A stretch of 9,004 nucleotides of DNA from a bacterium (GTDB taxonomy: Bacteria > JAMCPX01). The stretch covers positions 1-9,004 of the forward strand of contig JAJYLM010000080.1 in assembly GCA_021787655.1 (NCBI GenBank), read 5' to 3'. The translations under genes were made by a program, and so were the position numbers. Each line of letters opens with the position of its first letter. Position 1 is the stretch's first letter. The notes beneath the pieces were generated by a model. The model made no database searches. It saw only the letters and a list, made by a program, of their open reading frames with translations, and was not told the DNA's origin. This document shows, in pieces, positions 1 to 5,364 of this stretch.

Positions 1-1
1 C

Positions 2-694
2 CAGCGCACTGAGATGGCTGTCTCCTGGGCGTTTCCATTCTCCCTTATAGCCGGTCTGATCATGCTGTTTGTATGGCGCAGCGGGGTTGCATTTACTGTC
101 GTCCTTATATGGGCAGTGTCATTCACCATCTTCCTGTTTTTCCCGCTCTACGCCCGGTTGGCCGGGGATAAAAAAAAGGCGCCGGGGCTCAGCAGGTATA
201 CCGTACTGTTCGATTTCAACAGGGCGTCCCTTGGTCTGTCTGCGGCCTTTATACTCCTGGTGGCCGGGTATGGCCTGCTGACCGGGAATTTTTCTACGGA
301 CTTCATGCTCCATGCAGGCATCCTCACGCTCATCATAGTCCTTCTCCTGAACCTGGACTTGATGGGCAGTACGCCCCTCTATAAGAGCGGCCTGCATGAG
401 GACAGACTTCTGAAAATCACCATCGATGAAAGCAGGTGTAAAGGTGCAGCCTTCTGCGAAGACGTCTGTCCCAAGCACTGTTATACTATCGACAGAGAAA
501 GTCACCTTGCCTCGATACCGAGATCGGACGACTGCGTCCAGTGCGGGGCATGCATCGTACAGTGTCCGTTCGATGCCCTGTTCTTTACAAGCCCAAGCGG
601 TATGATTATTCCGCCGGAGACCATACGAAGGTTCAAACTAAACACCCTCGGGAAACGCCTGGTAGACACTGCGGGAAAAACAGCGGTTTCATAA
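2..694 (+). CDS. C-terminal part of HgcA-like membrane corrinoid protein fused to a ferredoxin domain (5' end outside window)
   Basis: The reading frame is open to the left edge, so this is probably the 3' part of a longer gene; the first ATG (14) has no clear ribosome binding site. Counting from that ATG (226 residues), hydrophobic segments lie at about 6-20, 26-46, 72-90 and 98-116. They are followed by NLDLMGSTPLYKSGL (113-127), which resembles the NFTGSTP...SLSG segment closing the membrane domain of HgcA-type proteins. A ferredoxin domain follows: C142, C148, C152 and an extra C156, then C174-x2-C177-x2-C180-x3-C184-P. The first motif reads CKGAAFC, with Ala145 where the second cysteine normally sits. 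The C-terminus lacks the cysteine pair of canonical HgcB. Inference: an HgcA-like corrinoid protein fused to an HgcB-like electron donor. Mercury methylation cannot be claimed because the cap-helix Cys motif of HgcA is outside the window. It could instead be another CdhD-related methyl-transfer protein or a membrane ferredoxin. It converges on the Crp-like gene with a 14 bp gap. Confidence 0.55.
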   Translation, partial: QRTEMAVSWAFPFSLIAGLIMLFVWRSGVAFTVVLIWAVSFTIFLFFPLYARLAGDKKKAPGLSRYTVLFDFNRASLGLSAAFILLVAGYGLLTGNFSTDFMLHAGILTLIIVLLLNLDLMGSTPLYKSGLHEDRLLKITIDESRCKGAAFCEDVCPKHCYTIDRESHLASIPRSDDCVQCGACIVQCPFDALFFTSPSGMIIPPETIRRFKLNTLGKRLVDTAGKTAVS

Positions 695-711
695 CCCGCA
701 TGATGAGGTTA
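692..711. repeat. Short inverted repeat holding both convergent stop codons
   Basis: TAACC (692-696) and GGTTA (707-711) form a 5 bp inverted repeat with a 10-base loop. The TAA of the upstream plus-strand gene and the TAA of the minus-strand Crp-like gene lie inside the two arms. There is no adjacent T tract, so it is at best a weak bidirectional end signal and may be coincidence. Confidence 0.2.
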
Positions 712-1380
712 CGGCAGAAGCTTTTTGGTGATTATGATCTTTTTTCTTTTTATATCAGCGATTAAGCCTTCTTTTTTGAGGCCATCCAAAGCAAGTGTCA
801 CCGTCTCCCGTGTTGCACCGACGAGGTTGGCAATATCCTGATGTGATAATTTTACTTCTAACGCTTTCCCGTCATGGGCCGGAGTGCCGTATCTGTTGGC
901 AACATCCTTGAGTAGAGCAATGACCCTGGTACGTACGTCCTTGAAAATGACGTCCTCAAAGCGGTTTTCTATCTTCTTCAGCCGAAGTCCTATAAACTTG
1001 ATCATGGAGAAAGAGAAGATCGGATTATTGCGGATAAGAGTTTCGAAATCTTGCTTTTTGACGTCACAAACAGCGGAATCCTCGATAGCCTCTGCAATAT
1101 CCTCCCGCTTCCCTTCTTCAGACAGGGCCATCTCCCCGAAGATGTCTCCGGATTTCAGGATGTCCATGGTGAGTTCCTTCCCGTCACCGGACAGACGGCT
1201 TATCTTGATGCTGCCCTCTTTCAAGAGATAGATGGTCTCGGCCTTCTCTCCGATACCGTATACCATGCTCCCTTTCTTCACATTGGTGGTCCTCAGCATG
1301 GAGCTCAGGTCAGTCTTCTCCTTCTCGCTCAACCGGGAGAATATCTTACTGGAATTGATGTACCAGAGTACAGTCTTCAT
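709..1380 (-). CDS. Crp/Fnr-family transcriptional regulator
   Basis: A 223-residue protein of normal length for the Crp/Fnr family. Residues about 13-125 form the cyclic-nucleotide-type beta-barrel, with the conserved GDIFGEMAL stretch at 78-86. A dimerisation helix spans about 125-155. A C-terminal winged helix-turn-helix (about 177-205) contains LSHQDIANLVGATRETV. Recognition-helix Arg191 and Glu192 match Arg180 and Glu181 of E. coli CRP, but the CRP Arg185 position is Leu196. The CRP cAMP-contact pair Arg82-Ser83 aligns with Glu93-Asp94, so cAMP is an unlikely ligand. There is only one cysteine (C105), so an Fnr-type Fe-S cluster is excluded. The effector is unknown. Its ATG overlaps the stop of the 57-residue gene (ATGA), there is no good ribosome binding site of its own, and translation is probably coupled to the upstream genes. 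Family assignment is firm; targets are not known. Confidence 0.93.
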   Translation of the reverse strand: MKTVLWYINSSKIFSRLSEKEKTDLSSMLRTTNVKKGSMVYGIGEKAETIYLLKEGSIKISRLSGDGKELTMDILKSGDIFGEMALSEEGKREDIAEAIEDSAVCDVKKQDFETLIRNNPIFSFSMIKFIGLRLKKIENRFEDVIFKDVRTRVIALLKDVANRYGTPAHDGKALEVKLSHQDIANLVGATRETVTLALDGLKKEGLIADIKRKKIIITKKLLP

Positions 1381-1550
1381 AGTAACCGGAAGCTGTCGTG
1401 CAATTTCTTGATCTCTTCAGGATATCCCATTCTGAGAAGGTTCCCCATATACAGCCATTTCAGGCGCAGGGCAATCGGTTTTTTCCGATACTCTCGTATG
1501 ACCGTCTTCCTGAGATGATACGTGAATCCGATCGTTTTACTTTTTTTCAT
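1377..1550 (-). CDS. Small basic protein (57 aa) coupled to nucleotidyltransferase and Crp-like genes
   Basis: A 57-residue frame that is easily missed because of its size. It starts with ATG at 1550-1548, 14 bases inside the end of the nucleotidyltransferase gene, and stops at TGA (1379-1377), which overlaps the ATG of the Crp-like gene. A GAGG sequence lies nine bases before the ATG. The protein begins MKKSKTIGFTYHLRKTVI, is rich in Lys and Arg, and looks mostly helical, with an RLKWLYMGNLLRMG core (29-42). Small proteins with a similar YHLxRT...RLKWLxxAN pattern are, from memory, often encoded beside single-domain nucleotidyltransferases; this needs a search. The overlaps at both ends and the clean amphipathic character argue that the gene is real. 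Function is unknown; a partner or antitoxin-like role for the nucleotidyltransferase is inference only. Confidence 0.7.
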   Translation of the reverse strand: MKKSKTIGFTYHLRKTVIREYRKKPIALRLKWLYMGNLLRMGYPEEIKKLHDSFRLL

Positions 1551-2031
1551 TCTTCAGTGCCTCAAGATATTTTATATCCATCTTATCCTGTTGTCTTCCC
1601 GTCTTCTGTTTCATCTTAATAAGGTCAGGGATGGAGATCGTCGGGATAGTGACATTTCCCGTATCGATAAACCGGACATGCTTTTTTGCTTCCGTATAGC
1701 CGACGGGTGTATCAATGATAACATCTATCTCCGAGATAGCCCATTCCGGGTTGATGAGATTGAAAGCCTTCATATTCTTTTCTTTTATCCATGATTCTCT
1801 GTTGGACTTTCTGGCAAGGCCGGTAATATCCACAGGTGCTTTCGGCTTGAACCCCCATTCGTTCAGTAGTTGAATAAATTTTTGTATATTACCGCTCTTA
1901 AAATCGAGAAGCAAATCCACATCATAGGTCATTCTCGGAATCCCATGTAGATTAACAGCTATTCCTCCGACGACAATGTAATGTATTCCCCTATCATTGA
2001 GTTTTTTAAAGAGAGCTCTATAATCAAGCAT
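1537..2031 (-). CDS. Nucleotidyltransferase, AbiEii/MNT-type
   Basis: A 164-residue protein with the minimal nucleotidyltransferase fold. Gly22-Gly23 (VVGGIAVNLHG) is followed by RMTYDVDLLL, giving the metal-binding pair Asp37 and Asp39. A third acidic position is probably Asp103 in EIDVII (101-106). The C-terminal stretch SIPDLIKMKQKTGRQQDKMD (133-152) matches the usual end of AbiEii-like and MNT-like proteins. Relatives include toxins that transfer nucleotides to tRNA and antitoxins that AMPylate HEPN toxins, so the family alone does not say which role applies. No HEPN gene is seen nearby; the only close partner is the 57-residue protein whose start overlaps this gene by 14 bases. The ATG at 2031 is preceded by a weak AGAG sequence and by a palindrome that may control expression. 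First gene of a three-gene unit with the Crp-like regulator. Confidence 0.85.
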   Translation of the reverse strand: MLDYRALFKKLNDRGIHYIVVGGIAVNLHGIPRMTYDVDLLLDFKSGNIQKFIQLLNEWGFKPKAPVDITGLARKSNRESWIKEKNMKAFNLINPEWAISEIDVIIDTPVGYTEAKKHVRFIDTGNVTIPTISIPDLIKMKQKTGRQQDKMDIKYLEALKNEKK

Positions 2032-2032
2032 G

Positions 2033-2048
2033 ATGATACTCTATCATA
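2033..2048 (-). promoter_or_regulatory. Palindrome overlapping a possible extended -10 of the nucleotidyltransferase unit
   Basis: ATGATA (2033-2038), ctc, TATCAT (2042-2047) is a perfect 6+6 inverted repeat two bases upstream of the nucleotidyltransferase ATG. On the minus strand, TGC followed by TATGAT (2048-2043) resembles an extended -10 element, so a protein bound to the palindrome would block the promoter. A start from this -10 would leave an almost leaderless mRNA, which weakens the promoter reading. The palindrome itself is certain; its role is inference. Confidence 0.3.
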
Positions 2049-2190
2049 GCAACAGATGGATTTCCACTGTCCGGGAAAGAGCAAGCGGGTCAAATCTTCA
2101 AAAGAGCGCAACAGAATGATTGATCGACTGAAAATCAGGGATTACGCGGGATAGTGATACATTGCTTGGCATGAAAAACAGCAGTGCCGG

Positions 2191-2218
2191 TTGTCATTTT
2201 TATCGTTTATGGTATGCA
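2191..2218 (+). promoter_or_regulatory. Possible sigma70-type promoter for the dehalogenase gene
   Basis: TTGTCA (2191-2196) differs from the -35 consensus at one base. It is followed after 16 bases by TATGCA (2213-2218), a poor -10 preceded by TGG that could act as an extended -10. It lies about 37 bases upstream of the start codon. The -10 is weak, so the call is tentative. Confidence 0.22.
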
Positions 2219-2240
2219 GGGTAGAACGATGTCGGTTATC

Positions 2241-2250
2241 AGAAGGAGGG
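2241..2250 (+). promoter_or_regulatory. Strong ribosome binding site of the dehalogenase gene
   Basis: AGAAGGAGGG lies four bases before the ATG at 2255 and is close to a perfect match to the 16S rRNA 3' end. It fixes the start codon and suggests efficient translation. Confidence 0.8.
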
Positions 2251-2254
2251 CATC

Positions 2255-3163
2255 ATGATCCCAAAAATAGAGTTTTTACGGACACCTGATCACTGTTTTG
2301 AAAATCTGAAAGACTATCCGTTTTTACCGCATTACACCGAAATTGACGGGCTACGGATGCACTATGTTGACGAAGGTGAAACGCATGCGACAACCGTACT
2401 TATGCTGCACGGCGAGCCCACGTGGAGCTACCTGTACAGAAATATAATTCCACCGGTAGTTCATGCCGGATTTCGAACAATCGCCCCTGACCTCATGGGA
2501 TTCGGTAAATCCGACAAGCCTGTCCGCAGGGAGGATTACACCTATCAAAGGCATGTGGACTGGATAAAGGGGTTGATTGCATCGCTGAACCTGAAAGATA
2601 TAATCCTTGTATGCCATGACTGGGGAGGGCTCATCGGACTGCGCGTTGCGGGAGAACAGCCGGAGAAATTTTCACAGATTATAGCATGCAATACGTTTCT
2701 GCCGACCGGTGACATCCCGGCAGGCGAGGCGTTCATACGGTGGCGCGATTTTTCCCAGACCGTTCCGGAATTCGACATAGGAGACATTGTGAGGCGCGGA
2801 TGCAAAAATAATCCCGCTCCCGGGATTATTGCCGCATACAATGCCCCGTTCCCTGACGACAGGTATAAAGCCGGTGCTCGGCAATTTCCCGTCCTTGTTC
2901 CGATTTCTCCTGATGACCCTGCAACCATACCGAACAGAAAGGCATGGGAAGGGCTGTTTGCCTGGAAAAAACCTTTTCTGACGGCTTTCAGCGATTCAGA
3001 TCCCATCACGAGAAACGCGGATACCTTCCTGCAGCAGGCAATACCGGGTACCAGGGGGCAGCCACATACCACCATTAAAAATGCCGCTCATTTCTTACAG
3101 GAAGACAACCCTGCAGAACTCGCAGCAGCCATCACCGGGTTTCTGAAGTCCGCACAACGATAG
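2255..3163 (+). CDS. Haloalkane dehalogenase, subfamily I (DhlA-like)
   Basis: A 302-residue alpha/beta hydrolase that should convert haloalkanes to alcohol plus halide in the cytoplasm; there is no signal peptide. The N-terminus (FLRTPDHCFENLKDYPFLPHY, within residues 7-27) and the length match DhlA/DhmA-type enzymes. HGEPTWSYLYR (52-62) carries the oxyanion-hole and halide-site region. The nucleophile is Asp122 in CHDWGG, with halide-binding Trp123 next to it and a second likely halide-binding Trp163 in the cap (RWRDF). The catalytic acid is Asp249 (less likely Asp247) in FSDSDPITR, placed after the central fold as in subfamily I. The base is His279 in NAAHFLQE. No expected residue is missing. 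It is a lone gene with its own ribosome binding site, divergent from the nucleotidyltransferase unit and convergent with dsrP. Family assignment is firm. The true substrate is not known, and a role in dehalogenation for growth is not implied. Confidence 0.93.
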   Translation: MIPKIEFLRTPDHCFENLKDYPFLPHYTEIDGLRMHYVDEGETHATTVLMLHGEPTWSYLYRNIIPPVVHAGFRTIAPDLMGFGKSDKPVRREDYTYQRHVDWIKGLIASLNLKDIILVCHDWGGLIGLRVAGEQPEKFSQIIACNTFLPTGDIPAGEAFIRWRDFSQTVPEFDIGDIVRRGCKNNPAPGIIAAYNAPFPDDRYKAGARQFPVLVPISPDDPATIPNRKAWEGLFAWKKPFLTAFSDSDPITRNADTFLQQAIPGTRGQPHTTIKNAAHFLQEDNPAELAAAITGFLKSAQR

Positions 3164-3180
3164 GGCGAACAAGGAAGTAC

Positions 3181-3200
3181 CCGGCAACGTTCCTTGCCGG
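3181..3200. repeat. Perfect 7 bp hairpin after the dehalogenase gene
   Basis: CCGGCAA (3181-3187), a six-base loop, and TTGCCGG (3194-3200), starting 17 bases past the dehalogenase stop. No T tract follows on either strand, so it may stabilise the mRNA 3' end or help termination rather than act as a classical terminator. Confidence 0.5.
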
Positions 3201-3282
3201 ACCCATCACGGCAGGAAAGAATGCAGGATGCCCCTGCAAAAACGAGGACACATTTTTTATTCCGACACCAGTCTGGACCTAC

Positions 3283-3346
3283 GTTCAAAGGGTTGGCACC
3301 CAGACCGGGGAGCCTGGGTGCCTGGGGGGAAATGCAAGGTTTGAAC
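3283..3346. terminator. Nested inverted repeat, possible bidirectional end structure
   Basis: The inner arms GGCACCCAG (3295-3303) and CTGGGTGCC (3314-3322) pair perfectly over 9 bp with a 10-base loop. Outer arms GTTCAAA (3283-3289) and TTTGAAC (3340-3346) add a 7 bp stem around it. It lies about 32 bases past the dsrP stop codon and would fold in transcripts from either strand. The lack of a T tract makes terminator function uncertain; a small mobile palindromic repeat or a regulatory site is possible. Confidence 0.35.
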
Positions 3347-3377
3347 TTCAACCTTACGTGGAGTAACGTATTAAGTA

Positions 3378-4535
3378 TTAAGCAATGCTTTTTTCTTTTA
3401 CAGAGAGAGCAACCTTCCAGAGTATAGTCAGGATAAGCAGACCGATGGTATACACGCCGAGTGCAATCATGACCTCCGGAAAAGTCGGCAGGTAGACGCT
3501 CACCCGGTCGAACGGGTTTGGGACGAATCCGGCTGCAATCAGGCTGAAACCCTTGTCGATCCACGTTGCAACGACCAGCGAAACCAGGGCAATGGTCAAA
3601 AGCTTTGTGTTGTCCCTGAACTGCGGGGGGATCAGAAGAGCGAGGGACACGATACTGAGCCCGGCAGATACCCACATGGCCGGCACCAGTGCGGTGTGAC
3701 CGTCAAGGCCGACAAAAAGATACCTGAAGGCGTTCATATCGTCCGGTATACGACTGTAGAACGCAGTAAATATTTCAAGGAGCAAAAAGAAAACATTTGC
3801 ACTCATTGCATAGGCAACGATCTTCGACAGCGCCTTGATTGCCTCATCACCGACCCTGTACTTCACAAATTTCTGAACGAAGAACACCAGCAGGAGCAGA
3901 ATTGCCGGGCCTGAACAGAACGCCCCGGCAAGGAATCGGGCTGCCATAATCGCGGACAACCAGTACGGCCGCCCGGGAAGCCCGGCGTACAGAAATGCTG
4001 TCACCGTATGGATACTGATCGCCCAAACCACCGACAGATAGATCAGCGGTTTGACCCAGGACGGCGGCGGTGCATCCTTCCTCTCAGCTTCGAGCGTGGT
4101 CCACCCTATCAGAAGATTGAGGACAAGATACCCGGACAATACCGACATATCCCAGAACATGACAGAATGCAGCTGCGGATAAAGGATGACGTTCATCACC
4201 CGCATCGGCTGTCCGAGGTCAACGAAGATAAAGAGCATACACATGCTCACAGCAGCGATTGCCATGAACTCACCGAGGATCATCATCCTCGAGAAGGCCT
4301 TGTAATGGTGCAGGTAATACGGAATGACGAGCATAACCGCCGATGCTGCAACGCCGACGAGGTAGGTGAACTGGGCAATGTACAGTCCCCACGAAACGTT
4401 CCTGCTCATGCCGGTGATCGTCAGCCCTTCCCTGAGCTGCAGGAGATAAAAATGGAAACAAACGCCTAAGAAGGCCAGCAGAAACGCGACCCAAATCCAG
4501 TATTTTTTACTTCCATAAAATGCCTTTTCAATCAT
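3378..4535 (-). CDS. dsrP: DsrP, NrfD-like membrane subunit of the DsrMKJOP complex
   Basis: A 385-residue integral membrane protein of the NrfD/PsrC family that exchanges electrons between the quinone pool and the DsrO iron-sulfur protein. About ten hydrophobic segments are visible (near 12-32, 49-75, 85-107, 126-147, 163-184, 195-221, 235-259, 279-302, 311-335, 352-375). Charged residues within or beside the membrane, such as Asp106, His176 and Glu254, are typical of quinone or proton-path sites in this family, though their roles here are not shown. It is last in the operon, ten bases after the dsrO stop. A GTG at 4544 could extend the frame by three codons, but it overlaps the GAGG ribosome binding site (4547-4544), so ATG 4535 is preferred. 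No haem-binding motif is expected or seen. Confidence 0.95.
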   Translation of the reverse strand: MIEKAFYGSKKYWIWVAFLLAFLGVCFHFYLLQLREGLTITGMSRNVSWGLYIAQFTYLVGVAASAVMLVIPYYLHHYKAFSRMMILGEFMAIAAVSMCMLFIFVDLGQPMRVMNVILYPQLHSVMFWDMSVLSGYLVLNLLIGWTTLEAERKDAPPPSWVKPLIYLSVVWAISIHTVTAFLYAGLPGRPYWLSAIMAARFLAGAFCSGPAILLLLVFFVQKFVKYRVGDEAIKALSKIVAYAMSANVFFLLLEIFTAFYSRIPDDMNAFRYLFVGLDGHTALVPAMWVSAGLSIVSLALLIPPQFRDNTKLLTIALVSLVVATWIDKGFSLIAAGFVPNPFDRVSVYLPTFPEVMIALGVYTIGLLILTILWKVALSVKEKSIA

Positions 4536-4543
4536 ACCAGTCA

Positions 4544-4547
4544 CCTC
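4544..4547 (-). promoter_or_regulatory. Ribosome binding site that decides the dsrP start
   Basis: GAGG lies eight bases before ATG 4535 and overlaps the dsrO TGA stop (4548-4546). The upstream GTG candidate (4544-4542) begins inside it and so cannot be served by it. Confidence 0.6.
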
Positions 4548-5364
4548 ATAGTATATAGAAGACGTTCGGCTGTGTTCCGAGCTCGGGTTTACGCCTGATG
4601 CTGAAGTTCGTGCTTAAGACCTTCCGGACATCCGAATCTGGATCCCTGAGGTCCCCGAAGATCAGAGCCCCTTTCGATGCCTCAACACATGCAGGCATCA
4701 ACCCTTGATCAAGCCGTTCGGCACAAAAATCACATTTTTCCACGACACCCTTGGTGCGCGTGGGATATGCGGGATCTATTTTTTTGATATACGGCCTCGG
4801 GTCTTTAAAGTTGAAACTTCTCGAACCGTACGGGCATGCAGCCATACAGTACCTGCACCCGATACACCGGTGGTAATCCATCATCACGATGCCGTCCTGC
4901 CTCTTGAACGTAGCCCCCGTCGGACACACCCTGACGCAGGGAGGGAATTCACATTGATTGCACAGCAGGAGGATGGGCGTACTTTTCAACGCTGCTTCCA
5001 TATACTGATTGTGCTGTTCGGGAAAAGCGGCACTGTAGGGCTCTTCCCATATCCATTTTATGTCCTGCTGCGTTGTGATATCCGGGATGTTGTGGATCTT
5101 ATCGCAGGCCTGTATACACCGCGTATAATCTTCCGGCGTCTTGAATTGCCGGACATCGATAGCCATTGCCCACTGTTTTGCTTTCAGTTCGCCGGGATCC
5201 GGCACCATGGTGCCGACTTCATATCCGGCATCGGCGAGCGCCTGTTTATCAAACCTGTCCCTGATATTGAATACCGATGAAAGACCGCCGGCAAGCCTGC
5301 TCCCGACCCACAGGGCACCAGAAACCCCGACCAACTTAAGGAATTTTCTTTTATCTATGTCCAT
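4546..5364 (-). CDS. dsrO: DsrO, periplasmic ferredoxin-like Fe-S subunit of DsrMKJOP
   Basis: A 272-residue DmsB/HybA-type electron-transfer protein that should link DsrP to the triheme DsrJ on the periplasmic face. The N-terminus DKRKFLKLVGVSGALWVG (4-21) is a Tat-type signal, but with Lys-Arg in place of the twin arginines. Cysteine motifs in order: I, only C83 and C87; II, C135, C138, C143, C147; III, C167, C170, C173, C177; IV, C211, C214, C226, with Ser230 where the last cysteine is expected. By the usual pairing in this fold, the site built from the first three cysteines of motif I plus the last of motif IV is lost, while the other three sites keep four ligands each. Three [4Fe-4S] clusters are therefore predicted. 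The ATG is preceded by GGAGG nine bases upstream and overlaps the end of dsrJ by 14 bases. Assignment rests on fold and operon position. Confidence 0.95.
   Translation of the reverse strand: MDIDKRKFLKLVGVSGALWVGSRLAGGLSSVFNIRDRFDKQALADAGYEVGTMVPDPGELKAKQWAMAIDVRQFKTPEDYTRCIQACDKIHNIPDITTQQDIKWIWEEPYSAAFPEQHNQYMEAALKSTPILLLCNQCEFPPCVRVCPTGATFKRQDGIVMMDYHRCIGCRYCMAACPYGSRSFNFKDPRPYIKKIDPAYPTRTKGVVEKCDFCAERLDQGLMPACVEASKGALIFGDLRDPDSDVRKVLSTNFSIRRKPELGTQPNVFYIL

Larger units (their letters stand above)
2032..2254. other. Divergent intergenic region
   Basis: These 223 bases separate the minus-strand nucleotidyltransferase unit from the plus-strand dehalogenase gene and should hold both promoters. 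Apart from the palindrome at 2033-2047, the possible promoter at 2191-2218 and the ribosome binding site at 2241-2250, no RNA gene or convincing coding frame was seen. A 32-codon frame at 2056-2154 has no ribosome binding site and is not called. Confidence 0.6.
3164..3377. other. Convergent intergenic region with several inverted repeats
   Basis: These 214 bases separate the ends of the dehalogenase and dsrP genes. They hold three hairpin-forming repeats: 3181-3200, 3222-3238 (TGCAGG/CCTGCA, 5-base loop) and 3283-3346. There is also a tandem TATTAAG pair near 3370-3382. A run of six T follows the middle hairpin only after about 14 bases, too far for a textbook intrinsic terminator. No RNA gene or supported coding frame was found. 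Confidence 0.6.

Noticed and set aside
2..694. Calling the first gene hgcA or hgcB outright
   Set aside because: The diagnostic corrinoid motif is outside the window, and the ferredoxin lacks HgcB's C-terminal cysteines and one cluster ligand.
2056..2154. 32-codon basic open frame on the plus strand in the divergent intergenic region
   Set aside because: No ribosome binding site, no recognisable motif, and length within chance expectation.
2168..2182. Possible sigma54 promoter (GG and GC elements) before the dehalogenase gene
   Set aside because: The spacing between GG and GC is one base too long and the flanking consensus is poor.
3194..3427. 77-codon plus-strand frame across the convergent gap
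   Set aside because: It spans the hairpin repeats and the dsrP 3' end, has no ribosome binding site, and the peptide is low in recognisable structure.
3088..3675. 195-codon minus-strand frame running from the dehalogenase 3' end into dsrP
   Set aside because: It overlaps dsrP in another frame and the dehalogenase antisense, and its composition (many Cys, Arg, Pro) is that of a shadow frame.
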